From: Nitrospirota bacterium
GTDB lineage: Bacteria; Nitrospirota; Thermodesulfovibrionia; Thermodesulfovibrionales; Dissulfurispiraceae
NCBI GenBank assembly: GCA_040752355.1
Contig: JBFMHE010000002.1
Span: 124,001 to 188,000 of the forward strand
Reading direction: 5' to 3'
Length of the DNA stretch: 64,000 bases
The position numbers were made by a program, and so were the translations under genes. Below the pieces are notes generated by a model. That model was given only the letters and a program-made list of their open reading frames with translations. It did no database searches and had not been told where the DNA came from. Of this stretch, positions 18,346 through 27,561 are shown piece by piece. Position 1 is the stretch's first letter, and every line of letters starts with the position of its first letter.

Positions 18346-19083
18346 CTACTTTGCTATTCCTGAATATCTCAGTCCGAGCCAGGTGAGGATGATGGCAAAG
18401 ATATATTTCAGATAGAGCTCCGGCAGGACGTTCGCCGCGGTGCCGCCGAGATAGCTCCCGACAACCGCGCCTGCGCTGAGGCCGAGGACCATATCGGTGC
18501 GGACATTGCCGAGCCTGTAGTGTGTCAACGCTCCCGAAACACCGACCGGGACCATGGCCAGGAGCGAGCTCCCCTGCGCGAGATGCTGCCCCATGCCGGC
18601 GAAGAGCACCATGGCGGGGATCATGACCGTGCCGCCGCCCACGCCCATCATTCCCGAGAGGAAGCCGGTCCCGGCGCCGGTGAGGAGCAGGACAGCCGTC
18701 CTCGCCCCGAAGGCGAGCTCCTGGCTCTTTCCGGGGAGGTATGCTTTGACGATGATGAGCACCGAGACCGCGATGAGAAAAGCGCCGAAGGCCTTTTTGA
18801 GTTTTTTTTCGGGAAGGGAGTGGGCGTAATGGGCGCCGAAGCGCGCCGTAGCGGTTGCGCTCAGGGCGAGGATCGCCGAAGCCTGCCAGTCTACGGCGTG
18901 GTGGAAAAGATAGGCGATTGCGCCGGCGAGCCCGGTAAATACCACTGCTACGAGGCTCGTGCCGTGCGCCTGATGCTGCGTCAGCTTTCCGATCGAGATC
19001 ATGAGGGGGATCATCACCACCCCTCCGCCGAGACCGACGAGGCCGCCGAAAAAGCCGCCGAGAAGACCGATAAAAAAACTCAT
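18346..19083 (-). CDS. TauE/SafE-family membrane permease
   Basis: A 245-residue protein of about eight helices with the glycine-rich repeat of the family in each half (GGFFGGLVGLGGG and GFLSGMMGVGGG). Members export or import sulfonates, sulfite or other organic anions; the substrate is not readable. I start it at the ATG at 19083, preceded by GGAG at nine bases, rather than the TTG at 19104. It stands between the nucleotidyltransferase gene and inverted-repeat element 3. Confidence 0.88.
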   Translation of the reverse strand: MSFFIGLLGGFFGGLVGLGGGVVMIPLMISIGKLTQHQAHGTSLVAVVFTGLAGAIAYLFHHAVDWQASAILALSATATARFGAHYAHSLPEKKLKKAFGAFLIAVSVLIIVKAYLPGKSQELAFGARTAVLLLTGAGTGFLSGMMGVGGGTVMIPAMVLFAGMGQHLAQGSSLLAMVPVGVSGALTHYRLGNVRTDMVLGLSAGAVVGSYLGGTAANVLPELYLKYIFAIILTWLGLRYSGIAK

Positions 19084-19094
19084 AGGGTTAAGCT

Positions 19095-19156
19095 CCGAAT
19101 TCAAATAACAAATCCCGGACTCAAAACCGTATTATTCATCACCTGTTTGAAATTCG
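19095..19156. repeat. Imperfect inverted repeat overlapping a gene end
   Basis: CCGAATTCAAA (19095-19105) is inverted at 19145-19156 as TTTGAAATTCGG. The right arm lies in the last codons of the nucleotidyltransferase gene, where words based on AAATTC and CAAAC iterate. It may act as a hairpin between the two genes. Confidence 0.45.
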
Positions 19157-20478
19157 GAATTTGGTGTTTGGAATGTACCGGACAGGATGTCCTTAACGGT
19201 GCTGAGCGCTTCCTTTTTCGTGGTTACCGCGCCCTCTGCTACCATGTCTTCTATTGTACCGAGTATCTCCTTGAAAAGGGGCGAGGGAGCGAGATGAAAG
19301 ACCTGTATGAGGTCGTCGCCGGTAATGAGGGGCAGAAGGCGCATCCGGGGGAGGAGCTCCTCGTGATAGCTCCTGAGGAGCGACCGGCAGAAGGCCTGAA
19401 ATCCATGGTCCGAAGCGGGGTCCTCTCCTGCCGCTCCGGCCCCGGCGAGGGAGAGCACGAGGAGAGGATAGAGGTGTTCCCTATGTCTCTTGATGAAGAG
19501 GAGAACAGAACGGTCGCTGTGATCGCCTCCCCGGTACAGCAACTCGATATCCCGCCGGTGCGCGCTTACGGCATGGATGAATTCTCTTTCCCGCACTGAT
19601 AATTTCAGCTGCACGGCGGCAGCGAGCGCCTCGTCGGGCCGGGGGAAGAGGGCGGCGAGCTTGGTCCCTGTCCTTCGCTCGTCAGCGGCAAAATATTCTC
19701 TGACAGGCTTCTCGTACCCGGGGAAGGAGGCGCCCGGGTCGTTCAGGATATCCTCTGCCTTGCCGTAAGCCATGAGGATGCTGTCGGACCGTTCCGGTGA
19801 CAGCGCCGGGAAGAGCGAGGAGAGGAGCCCGTCCTGCATCATGGCAGTGACCGCCGGCGAGGAACGCCCGGCCCCGAGCATCGCCCGGAGCTCCTCGGCG
19901 ATCCTTTCTGCCGCGACCGTGGTGATAAGGCCGGCGAGCTTGTTGACGCTCTGCCGCGTCGCCGGGTCGATAGAGAACCCGAGGACTGCAGCGAAGCGGT
20001 AGACGCGGAGGAGCCGCAGGGGATCCTTGCGCAAGTTCTCCTCGGCAATCATGCGGATGATCCTGTCGGCGAGGTCGCGCCTCCCCTTGCAGGGATCGAT
20101 GATCTCCTGCAGGGCGTAGCTCGTGACGCGCAGCGCAGCGAGGCTCGTGAGCGGCAATGCCATGGCATTGATCGTCAGGTCCCGCTCCGCGAGATCGGTG
20201 TAGATCGAGCCTCCCCGGAGCGCGGCGATATCGACGCAGTGATCACCCTTTACCACACGCGCCGTGGCAAAATGCTCGTCGAGGAGAACAAAGGCAGCGC
20301 CGATCGTATCGGCAAATTTTCTGGCGAGGGCCACTGCATCGCCTTTGACCGCGATATCGAGGTCCTTTACCTCGGTATTCAGGAGGACATCTCGTACCGC
20401 CCCGCCTACGACAAAGGAGACCTCGGCGCACTGTTCGCGGTAGGCGAAGTTGAGAAACAGATAGGAGAGGGTGTTCAT
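19132..20478 (-). CDS. tRNA nucleotidyltransferase/poly(A) polymerase family protein
   Basis: A class II nucleotidyltransferase of 448 residues. The head has VVGGAVRD (23-30) and the catalytic DLDIAV, then ERDLTINAMA, and the neck shows RKDPLRLLRVYRFAA. It either builds or repairs the CCA end of tRNAs or adds A tails to RNA; these cannot be separated by sequence alone. The nearby tRNA-Gln gene does not encode CCA, so a CCA-adding activity is needed in this genome. The C-terminal half is helical without an HD phosphohydrolase motif. It lies 75 bases after the NarL-type regulator gene on the same strand. Confidence 0.88.
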   Translation of the reverse strand: MNTLSYLFLNFAYREQCAEVSFVVGGAVRDVLLNTEVKDLDIAVKGDAVALARKFADTIGAAFVLLDEHFATARVVKGDHCVDIAALRGGSIYTDLAERDLTINAMALPLTSLAALRVTSYALQEIIDPCKGRRDLADRIIRMIAEENLRKDPLRLLRVYRFAAVLGFSIDPATRQSVNKLAGLITTVAAERIAEELRAMLGAGRSSPAVTAMMQDGLLSSLFPALSPERSDSILMAYGKAEDILNDPGASFPGYEKPVREYFAADERRTGTKLAALFPRPDEALAAAVQLKLSVREREFIHAVSAHRRDIELLYRGGDHSDRSVLLFIKRHREHLYPLLVLSLAGAGAAGEDPASDHGFQAFCRSLLRSYHEELLPRMRLLPLITGDDLIQVFHLAPSPLFKEILGTIEDMVAEGAVTTKKEALSTVKDILSGTFQTPNSEFQTGDE

Positions 20479-20553
20479 CCGGTCCCTCGGTTCATCTCGA
20501 TGCGGCTCTCTGGTGCGCTGTCTTCATGGCGGGGGTACGTGTACCTTGTTTCC

Positions 20554-21243
20554 CTATGACGTTTCGGACGGCAGGGGAGGGGACTGGAGGTCGATCTTGA
20601 TGATCCCCTTCTGGATCGCGAACTTGAGGAGATCGGCGCGGCTGTGGAGGTTCAGCTTCTCGAAGATGTTCGTCTGGTGGGCGATCACCGTCTTGGCGCT
20701 GATATTGAGCAGCCCGGCGACTTCCTTGTGAGTCAGGCCCTCGGCGATCAGCTTCAGCACCTGCTTTTCGCGGTCGCTCAGCTTCTCGTAGGGGTCCTCG
20801 ATCGAGGGCCGCTTTTCGGCATTGAGATACCCGGCAACGACTTCAGCGGCGATGGAGGAGAAGAGATAGCACTCGCCGCGGGAGACGGCCCTGATCGCCG
20901 CGACGAGCTCGTTCCCCACCGCCTTCTTGAGCAGGTAGCCCGAGACCCCGGCTTTGAGAAAGCGGGCGACGTATTCCCTGTCGTCGTACTGCGTGAGGAC
21001 GAGGATCTTTACATCGGGATCGAACTTCTTTATCTCGACGGTCGCCTCGAGGCCGCCGAGCCTCGGCATCGAGATGTCCATCAGGACGACGTTGGGCCTG
21101 TACTGTTTGCACTTTTCGATCGCCTCGATACCGTCGGCCGCCTCGGCGACCACTTCGATATCATCGCATATCTTGAGGAAAGCGGCGATTCCCTCGCGCA
21201 CCAGCGCGTGATCATCGGCGACCAGCACCGTTATTTTAGACAT
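20554..21243 (-). CDS. NarL/FixJ-family response regulator
   Basis: A 229-residue regulator with a receiver domain (acidic pair at 10-11, phospho-acceptor Asp56 in VVLMDISMP) and a LuxR-type helix-turn-helix (about 150-215: LSDREKQVLKLIAEGLTHKE, then AKTVIAHQTNIFEKL). Its start overlaps the kinase gene by 8 bases, marking it as that kinase's partner. It probably controls the respiratory genes just upstream. Confidence 0.94.
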   Translation of the reverse strand: MSKITVLVADDHALVREGIAAFLKICDDIEVVAEAADGIEAIEKCKQYRPNVVLMDISMPRLGGLEATVEIKKFDPDVKILVLTQYDDREYVARFLKAGVSGYLLKKAVGNELVAAIRAVSRGECYLFSSIAAEVVAGYLNAEKRPSIEDPYEKLSDREKQVLKLIAEGLTHKEVAGLLNISAKTVIAHQTNIFEKLNLHSRADLLKFAIQKGIIKIDLQSPPLPSETS

Positions 21244-23062
21244 GTTCTTCCTCCTCGGCCTTGATCTTCAGGGGAACTGTAACGGATATTCTCGTGCCCT
21301 GTCCAGGGGTGGAGCATATGGTAAGCCTGCCGTCGAGCAGCGCTGCACGCTCCTTCATCCCCAGGATTCCGAGCCCGCGGATCCCGGTGGGGGACTGTTT
21401 CGTCGCTTCCTGCACGTCGAAGCCGTCGCCGTCGTCTTCGATGTCGATCGAGACGGAGCGGTGACCGGTCTTTAGCGCGATAAATACATTCTGGGCATTC
21501 GCGTGGCGCGCGATATTCGTGATCGACTCCTGGATGATCCTGAACAGTGTGATCTCGATCATCGGGTCGAAACGCATCTCCCCGGGGTGATCGATCGTGA
21601 TGAAGTGGGCGATCCCCTTTTCTTTCAAATGCCGGTTCACGAGCCACATGATCGCCGCATGGAGCCCCAGGTCGTCGAGGGTCGTGGGGCGGAGGTTCTG
21701 GATGATGTGGTGCATGTCGTCGATGATCTTGACTACGATGTCCCTCATATCGTCGATCCTCTCGGTATTGAGGCTCTTCCCGGTCGCCTTGCAGATGTCG
21801 AGATTGATCAGGAACGCGGAAACGTCCTGGAGCACCTCGTCATGGAGCTCGCGCGCTATACGCTTGCGTTCATCCTCCTCCGAGGAGATGATCTTCTTGA
21901 GCAGGCTTTCGACCTTGAGCTGGCTCTCGCGGATCTGCCGGGTGCGCAGGGCGACGCGCTGCTCGAGCTCGAGGTTGTGCTTCTGTATGCTGTCGAGAGA
22001 GAGGGCGAGCTCGGCTCTCATGACGTCGAAGCTCTTGCTGAGCAGGAGCATCTCGTCGCTGCCCACATTGCCCACGGGCTTCGAGAGGTCGCCGTTGGCG
22101 ATGCGGTTGGTCTCCTCTATGAGGGCCTTGAGCGGCCGTACGATCCTCCTGCTCGCCCCGACCGCGAACAGCACGGAGCTGGCGATGAAGGCGAGGATCA
22201 GTCCTATCGAAAGCCGGCGCAGCTTTGTCGCGGGGGCGAAGACATGGTCGTCCGCCTGTCCCACGATAACGCCCCAGGGCGCGGATTTGAGCGGGGCGAA
22301 GGCGAGCAGGTCGAGATGCTTCTCCGTTTCATCGGGGTGGGAATACCCGTGGCCGCATTCCCTGATGCCCGCTCTGCCCTCCTGGATCATCTTGCCGAGC
22401 ACCCGCCCGTGGTCGTGATGCCGGAGGAGGCGGGCGGGGGTGTCCGACGCCAGGACGATCTCGTTCGAATCGATGACCTCTATATAGCTGTCCTTTTCGA
22501 TGTTGATCGTCTGGAGGAGCTGGTTGATGAGGGGATTGGTGGGATTCAGCATGCCGCCCGCGATGCCGACGATGTCACCCCCTTTATCCCTGAGGGGGGT
22601 CATCATGAAGATGATCTGCTTTTTTACGGGTTCTATGGTATAAACGTTGGAAATGACCGGTCTGCCTTTTTCGAGGACCTGGTTCACATAGGGGATATAG
22701 GCGAGGTTCCCGGCGGAAGCGACGCGCGGGGGATAGACCAGCAGCTCGTTGCCGTGGCGGTCGAGGAGGAAGACCCCGTCGGCGAAGAGAGAATAGCGGT
22801 AGGCTGTCTCGAGGGCCCGCCTCTCGGGCTCCCAGTCGTCGTCCTTCAGGTCGACCTTGCCGGAAAGCGATACGTCGAAGAGCCGGTTGAGATTGTTGTG
22901 GAGAAAGACCTCGAGGTAGTCGGCGATGATCCTCGCCAGGGTAATACGGTCTTTCAGGGAGCGCTCGATGCTCTCGTTTATGGTGAGATAACTTATGATC
23001 CCCAGCGTCGCCGATATGATGATGACGTTGAGGATGATGGCAACCAGGATTTTTCTCTGCAT
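21236..23062 (-). CDS. NarX-like sensor histidine kinase with double Cache domain
   Basis: A 608-residue membrane kinase. Two helices (5-27 and 285-303) flank a periplasmic region of about 250 residues that looks like a dCache sensor. A HAMP linker (305-355), a coiled coil (360-395), a HisKA_3 dimerisation domain with His407 in ARELHDEVLQD, and an ATPase domain (EDDGDGF, GIRGLGILGMKER) follow. It phosphorylates the overlapping NarL-type regulator. It starts 47 bases after the cytochrome b gene, so it is probably transcribed with the electron-transfer genes. The ligand is unknown. Confidence 0.93.
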   Translation of the reverse strand: MQRKILVAIILNVIIISATLGIISYLTINESIERSLKDRITLARIIADYLEVFLHNNLNRLFDVSLSGKVDLKDDDWEPERRALETAYRYSLFADGVFLLDRHGNELLVYPPRVASAGNLAYIPYVNQVLEKGRPVISNVYTIEPVKKQIIFMMTPLRDKGGDIVGIAGGMLNPTNPLINQLLQTINIEKDSYIEVIDSNEIVLASDTPARLLRHHDHGRVLGKMIQEGRAGIRECGHGYSHPDETEKHLDLLAFAPLKSAPWGVIVGQADDHVFAPATKLRRLSIGLILAFIASSVLFAVGASRRIVRPLKALIEETNRIANGDLSKPVGNVGSDEMLLLSKSFDVMRAELALSLDSIQKHNLELEQRVALRTRQIRESQLKVESLLKKIISSEEDERKRIARELHDEVLQDVSAFLINLDICKATGKSLNTERIDDMRDIVVKIIDDMHHIIQNLRPTTLDDLGLHAAIMWLVNRHLKEKGIAHFITIDHPGEMRFDPMIEITLFRIIQESITNIARHANAQNVFIALKTGHRSVSIDIEDDGDGFDVQEATKQSPTGIRGLGILGMKERAALLDGRLTICSTPGQGTRISVTVPLKIKAEEEEHV

Positions 23063-23109
23063 TAAGCGTTATTCCCTGCTTAAACCATACCTCCTGGCTC
23101 CTCCGGCTG

Positions 23110-23859
23110 TCAAGTCGCCGTGCCCGCCTCCGCTCCTCCCTTTTCCGCAGCCGGCAGGGCCGGGGAGGCCGGCGTTCCGAACCGCCGCTCGTACTCGAGG
23201 GGATGCTCGTGCATCATCCGTTTCCTGGTAATTTTTCCCGTGAACATCACCGTATCGATGGGAAAGACCTCCGGGCTGAATATGGCGTTGTAGATATGCC
23301 AGGTGATGATAACGAGAAAGGCGAGCAGCGCCTCGTTCGTATGGAGCGCCTTGGAGACGGGAATGAGTACGCCGGGCAGGAAGCTCGTCACGGTTATCGG
23401 GAACCAGAGCGCCAGGCCGGTGGTGATCATGAGCACCCCGCCGATGACGACGCCCCAGTACTCGAACTTCTGTTTGTAATCGAAGCGGTCGCAGCGCGCC
23501 GGCGCGTCCGAGACCCCGAAGTAGTAGCGGAGGTTGTCGACGGCATCGGTGAAGTCCTTTTTGTGGATGACCATCGAGGGCTGCCACCGCAGGAAGAGCA
23601 CGCCGAAGCAGGCGGCGAGGATATGCTGGAGGGTCAGCACGGTGAGGAAGAGGCCCGTCAGGCGGTGGATGAGCCTCGTCGCGTCGATGCCCCCGAGAAA
23701 CATGATAACGGCCTGCGACGTCTCATAGTCGTGGAATTTCTGGGAAAGCCCCGTTATCGCCAGGATGGTGAACGCCGCTGCATTGAACCAGTGCTCGAAC
23801 AGGCGGTAGGGATGGAATCGCCTGACAGCGGCGTTGTTGTCGACCCCGTTTATATCCAT
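23110..23859 (-). CDS. FdnI/HydB-like cytochrome b, membrane subunit
   Basis: A 249-residue membrane protein with four or five helices and histidines placed as in diheme b-type cytochromes of formate dehydrogenase and hydrogenase (FHPYRLFEHWF, LIHRLTGLF, LQHIL, ITWHIYNAIF). It should exchange electrons between the quinone pool and the multiheme protein encoded just upstream. The ATG at 23859 with AGGAGG five bases before it is preferred to the start at 23889, which overlaps the preceding gene. The Ala-rich tail after residue 230 is probably disordered. Confidence 0.88.
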   Translation of the reverse strand: MDINGVDNNAAVRRFHPYRLFEHWFNAAAFTILAITGLSQKFHDYETSQAVIMFLGGIDATRLIHRLTGLFLTVLTLQHILAACFGVLFLRWQPSMVIHKKDFTDAVDNLRYYFGVSDAPARCDRFDYKQKFEYWGVVIGGVLMITTGLALWFPITVTSFLPGVLIPVSKALHTNEALLAFLVIITWHIYNAIFSPEVFPIDTVMFTGKITRKRMMHEHPLEYERRFGTPASPALPAAEKGGAEAGTAT

Positions 23860-23872
23860 GAATGCCTCCTCT

Positions 23873-25261
23873 CTATTTATTGACGGCATAGCGCCATATA
23901 TGCAGCAGGATCTGGAGCAGCAGCCCGATGATCATGAAGGGGATAAAGATCTTGTACCCTGCATTTATGAGATAGACGAGCGGCGCCTTTTTCAGATCCG
24001 GCTCGTAGTGCGATATCCAGCTGTCGGGAAAGTTGTGTGTCGCGTCCTGGTGGCATTTCTGGCAGCGCCTGGCAAGGTTTGCCTTGATCGTTGCGGCGTC
24101 AGCACCGCGCGTGCTGGTGATGTCGTGGATGCCGTGGCAGTCGGTGCAGACCGCGATGGAGCGCGCGCTCGCCTTTTTCCGGTAGAACTTCAGGGTCACG
24201 CCATGGAAGTCCTGGAGATAGCTGTCGACGACCGAGGTGGAGAGTCCGTACTTCTTCATGATCTCCTTGTTTTCATGGCATTTGCCGCAGAGCTGCGGCA
24301 CCGTGTTCCGGAAGTCCGCGGTGCGGGGGTCGCTGATGTCGTGGGCCTTATGGCAGTCCGAGCAGATGGGCACATCCTCGTTGTGTTCGGATATCAGCGC
24401 GCCGCCGTGGACGCTCTGTACATACTGGCCGTAGATCGCTCCGTGGCACTGCTGGCATTTTCTCGCGTTCGCCAGCTTCTCCCTTCTCCCCGAGAGGACC
24501 GAATGGGCGCCGTGGCAATCGGTGCAGACCGGCGCACTGAGGTTTCCCTGGGCGAGGAGATTGAAATGGATGCTCTCGAGGGTCTTCGAATATTTATCGA
24601 AATGGCAGCGCCTGCAGCTCTCCGACAGGGCGATGGACATATCCCGTTTGCTCCTGAAGGCCCGGACCGGGTGCTCCTCCGAGGAGAACCCGAAGTGGCA
24701 GTCGGAGCAGCTCAGGTCCTTGTGGATCGACTGGTTGAGTATCTTCTCGTCGATCTGTATGGATTGTCTGGTCCCGTCTTTGAACGTCATATGGGCCTCG
24801 ACCGCGTGGCAGTTCAGGCATAAGCGGTTGCCCTGCGTCATTTCACGGGCCCGGCGGACGTTATGGGCGCCGTGGCAGTCGGTGCAGACGGTACCCTTGG
24901 GAGATTTCTTTATGAGCTTTGCATGGATTTCGGTCTTGTGCGAGGTATGGCACTTCGTGCATGTTCTTGCAGCAAGGATATGGTACTGCTCTCGTGTCTT
25001 GAACACCCTTCGCGGATGGTCGCCGGCGGCAAAATCGTGGCACTGGGTGCAGCCGAGGATGGCATGGACCGAGCGTTTGATGTCACCCGGCTGAACCTTT
25101 ACCGAGACTTTCTCTCCGCTCTCGAAGAGCATGAACCGCTCCTGGTCATGGCAGCCCATGCAGACACGGTCCTCCTCTGATAATCCCTGCATAGCCCAGC
25201 CGGGCGCTGAAAGGCATACAACCGCCAGTGCTGCCAGTATGCATAGAAGCCGCTTTTTCAT
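23873..25261 (-). CDS. Membrane-anchored 13-heme c-type cytochrome
   Basis: A 462-residue exported cytochrome. I count 13 CXXCH heme motifs, including three copies of CTDCHG[AI]H. The signal peptide is MKKRLLCILAALAVVCLSAPGWA. A single helix near the C-terminus (about 430-455) anchors it, with the hemes in the periplasm. No CXXCK or other nonstandard catalytic heme site is visible, so electron transfer is more likely than nitrite reduction. The start at 25261 has GGGAGG five bases upstream. The cytochrome b gene follows after 13 bases. A heme-c plus HydB-type b pair resembles a split version of the Geobacter CbcL architecture (inference). Confidence 0.92.
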   Translation of the reverse strand: MKKRLLCILAALAVVCLSAPGWAMQGLSEEDRVCMGCHDQERFMLFESGEKVSVKVQPGDIKRSVHAILGCTQCHDFAAGDHPRRVFKTREQYHILAARTCTKCHTSHKTEIHAKLIKKSPKGTVCTDCHGAHNVRRAREMTQGNRLCLNCHAVEAHMTFKDGTRQSIQIDEKILNQSIHKDLSCSDCHFGFSSEEHPVRAFRSKRDMSIALSESCRRCHFDKYSKTLESIHFNLLAQGNLSAPVCTDCHGAHSVLSGRREKLANARKCQQCHGAIYGQYVQSVHGGALISEHNEDVPICSDCHKAHDISDPRTADFRNTVPQLCGKCHENKEIMKKYGLSTSVVDSYLQDFHGVTLKFYRKKASARSIAVCTDCHGIHDITSTRGADAATIKANLARRCQKCHQDATHNFPDSWISHYEPDLKKAPLVYLINAGYKIFIPFMIIGLLLQILLHIWRYAVNK

Positions 25262-25341
25262 TACTGCCTCCCTGATTATGCTGGTAATGAAGGGACCCGG
25301 GTGATGAGCGGCGGCGCCGGGCCCCTCATTGCCCAAGAGCG

Positions 25342-25713
25342 CTACTGCCCGGCCTTGCCCTCCCCATCCTTCTTCTCCTTATCGTTTTTCTTTGCTTTCC
25401 TGCCGCCGAAATAGGCCTCCAGGGGCCTCCAGCCGAAGTGGGCTGCACCGGCCACCCGGCGGGCTGTCCCGGTCACTGCCTTCTCGGTCACCATCTTTAC
25501 GATCGCCGCAATACCTATGAAGGGCAGAAACACCGCGTAGACAAGCCCCAGCAGGGGCGCTGCAAGCAGGATCACCAGGGGGTGCGCCCGGTAGTAGGTC
25601 GTGGCGCGGTCTCCGGGAAGGATCATGCCTTCGGTGGCGATGACGCGCTCTCCGGTGCCGAAGTTCCAGTAGCTTCCTCTCTTTGCCCTCTCTCCGCCTC
25701 TGCTCCGTAACAT
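25342..25713 (-). CDS. Small membrane protein upstream of the cytochromes
   Basis: Not recognised. The ATG at 25713 is preceded by GGAGG six bases away and gives 123 residues; an ATG at 25761 would add 16. A central hydrophobic stretch (about 45-75) predicts one or two helices, flanked by a basic N-terminus (YWNFGTGERVIATEG) and a Lys/Glu-rich C-terminal tail. It lies 80 bases upstream of the 13-heme cytochrome gene, so an assembly or anchoring role there is possible but unproven. Confidence 0.6.
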   Translation of the reverse strand: MLRSRGGERAKRGSYWNFGTGERVIATEGMILPGDRATTYYRAHPLVILLAAPLLGLVYAVFLPFIGIAAIVKMVTEKAVTGTARRVAGAAHFGWRPLEAYFGGRKAKKNDKEKKDGEGKAGQ

Positions 25714-25858
25714 GGTACACCTCCTTGTGGCTGCCGTGGTTTGTATTCGCTCCTGTTTCATTTTTCCCTCTTTTCCTTCCTCTTCTTGTCTAAAGCATAG
25801 CATTGCCGCGGCCCGCCCAACAATTGGCAAAACTTCCTATTTGAGCAGAAAAAATGTC

Positions 25859-26476
25859 CTATTCAGGGGCAGAGAGCGCCGACAAGGACAGTAAGGACGA
25901 TGCCGACTGCTCTTCCGGCGAAGAAGCCCCGGGGATCATGCTGCGCGCGATCCGTATAAGCTCCCTCTCCTGGCCCTTGAGGGTAACGGAAAGATGGTAC
26001 TCTCCCTCGGTCCAGGACACCCGGTAGCAGGGGATACGTCCGTCACAGAGGCCGGTGACGAGCGTCCCCTCCCGATCCTTTATGGCAAGAGGGCTCCTGT
26101 GAAGCACTGTTCCCATCACGATGGCGGTATCGGGATACCCTTCTGCCCCGGCGCTGATCTGCTGGATAACCATCCCGATATCGCGGGAATCACGGCTGCG
26201 GAAATGCATGATGACCGCAATAAAGGGGCTGCGCTGCGCTATCAGGGCCGAGGGCGGCCACGACAGGTTCTGGGGAAAGTAGGCGGGAACGTATACGGTC
26301 TTGATCTTGAGCGCCGACTTTACCTCTTCAATGGTCGTGTAGTGCCTCAGCATCCCTTTCTGGACCGCGCTGGGGAGCCAGTTGAGGAGCTTCAGGACGG
26401 CGAGCAGCGCTGCAAGGGTTATGGCGAAGTAGAGCAGGCCGAGCGATTTTCTCTTCATTCCCTTCTCCCGTGTCAC
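25859..26476 (-). CDS. Membrane-anchored protein of unknown function
   Basis: A 205-residue protein, not recognised. It has a single N-terminal helix (about 10-30) that is uncleaved or a signal anchor, then a periplasmic domain of about 150 residues with an alpha/beta pattern and two cysteines in LCDGRIPCYRVSW. The last 20 residues are Ser/Ala-rich. It follows the M56-type peptidase gene by 4 bases, so the two proteins probably work together, for example as peptidase and substrate or regulator. Confidence 0.6.
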   Translation of the reverse strand: MTREKGMKRKSLGLLYFAITLAALLAVLKLLNWLPSAVQKGMLRHYTTIEEVKSALKIKTVYVPAYFPQNLSWPPSALIAQRSPFIAVIMHFRSRDSRDIGMVIQQISAGAEGYPDTAIVMGTVLHRSPLAIKDREGTLVTGLCDGRIPCYRVSWTEGEYHLSVTLKGQERELIRIARSMIPGASSPEEQSASSLLSLSALSAPE

Positions 26477-26480
26477 TCCT

Positions 26481-27521
26481 TCATACTATAAAATAGTTGA
26501 TCGCCGCGATGGCTGTAAAGGTCGCGGCAAAGGGAAACCATCTGCCGCCGCGCGGCTCTGCCTGCCACTGCTCGAGCCGCGCGACCCTGCTCTGTATATG
26601 CACGGCATGGCTGTAGTTCTCGAGCGCCTCTCTTACCGGGACCCTCTTCTCCGGTCCCGTGCTCTCGGACCGTCCGCAGTCCAGGTAGAGCTTCTTCAGC
26701 GTTGCGGCCAGCACTCCGGGCTTTCTGGTCATGGATGCCGCCATGTCGTCGCAGATCTTCTCCTCCTCCTGGACGATTCTCCGGAATTCGAGCAGTATCA
26801 CGGGATTGAAAAACAGCAATACACGCACGAGAAACACGAGGACCAGCAGGGGCCGGCGGTTTCTCACGACATGGGCGACCTCGTGGGCCACGACCACCTC
26901 CCGCTCTTCAGGAGAGAGCGCTGCAATAATCCCCCGGGAGATATAGACGGCGGCGTGCTTGCCGGTGGTCGAGAAGAGGACAAGCTCATCGCTCTCGACG
27001 AGCTCGATAGGAGGCGCCTCTTCTTCGAGGCTCATCGAAAGCGGGCCGGGGGTGAGCCCGCCGGCAGGGGCGGTCAGGCGGGTCTCTCCGGCGGGGTCCG
27101 CTCTTTCACTGCCGGAGCTCCGGGCGGCGCCGGGCCGCCGGGTGACGAAGGTATGGTGGATGATCGGGAGCAGCTCCTGAAAGAGAAACAGCAGGGTGGT
27201 GACCGAAACGACGAGGAGGAGCAGGAGACTCAGCGGGATCGTCCCCCAGAGCTCGAGGCCGAGCCACCGGCTGCTGTCGAAGAGGGCGCCGAGCCTGAAC
27301 GAGAGCGAGCCGCGCCCGGGGTCCGCCCATTGATAAAGAGGAAAGAGGACGAGCGGCAGCAGCACCACCAGGAAGCGGAACCGCTGCCGCGTCAGGGGGT
27401 CACGGATGTTCCACGCCTGGAGCGCCCGGTCGACAACAAGGGCGGCTACCAGGGCATGGACAAACGACTGAACGATGTACATGCCGGGATAGGACGCGAA
27501 AAAGGAAGTCATGCTTCTCAT
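26481..27521 (-). CDS. M56-family (BlaR1/HtpX-like) membrane metallopeptidase
   Basis: A 346-residue protein with four or five helices and an intramembrane zincin site HEVAH in VVVAHEVAHVVRN, plus a downstream EEEKICDDMA segment supplying a further ligand. It resembles the peptidase part of BlaR1/MecR1 but lacks a penicillin-binding sensor domain, and no BlaI-type repressor is nearby. It is cotranscribed with the anchored protein that follows. The substrate is unknown. Confidence 0.8.
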   Translation of the reverse strand: MRSMTSFFASYPGMYIVQSFVHALVAALVVDRALQAWNIRDPLTRQRFRFLVVLLPLVLFPLYQWADPGRGSLSFRLGALFDSSRWLGLELWGTIPLSLLLLLVVSVTTLLFLFQELLPIIHHTFVTRRPGAARSSGSERADPAGETRLTAPAGGLTPGPLSMSLEEEAPPIELVESDELVLFSTTGKHAAVYISRGIIAALSPEEREVVVAHEVAHVVRNRRPLLVLVFLVRVLLFFNPVILLEFRRIVQEEEKICDDMAASMTRKPGVLAATLKKLYLDCGRSESTGPEKRVPVREALENYSHAVHIQSRVARLEQWQAEPRGGRWFPFAATFTAIAAINYFIV

Positions 27522-27561
27522 AGTACATTGTACTCTATATCTCGTGTTGCGCTCTTCTGTC

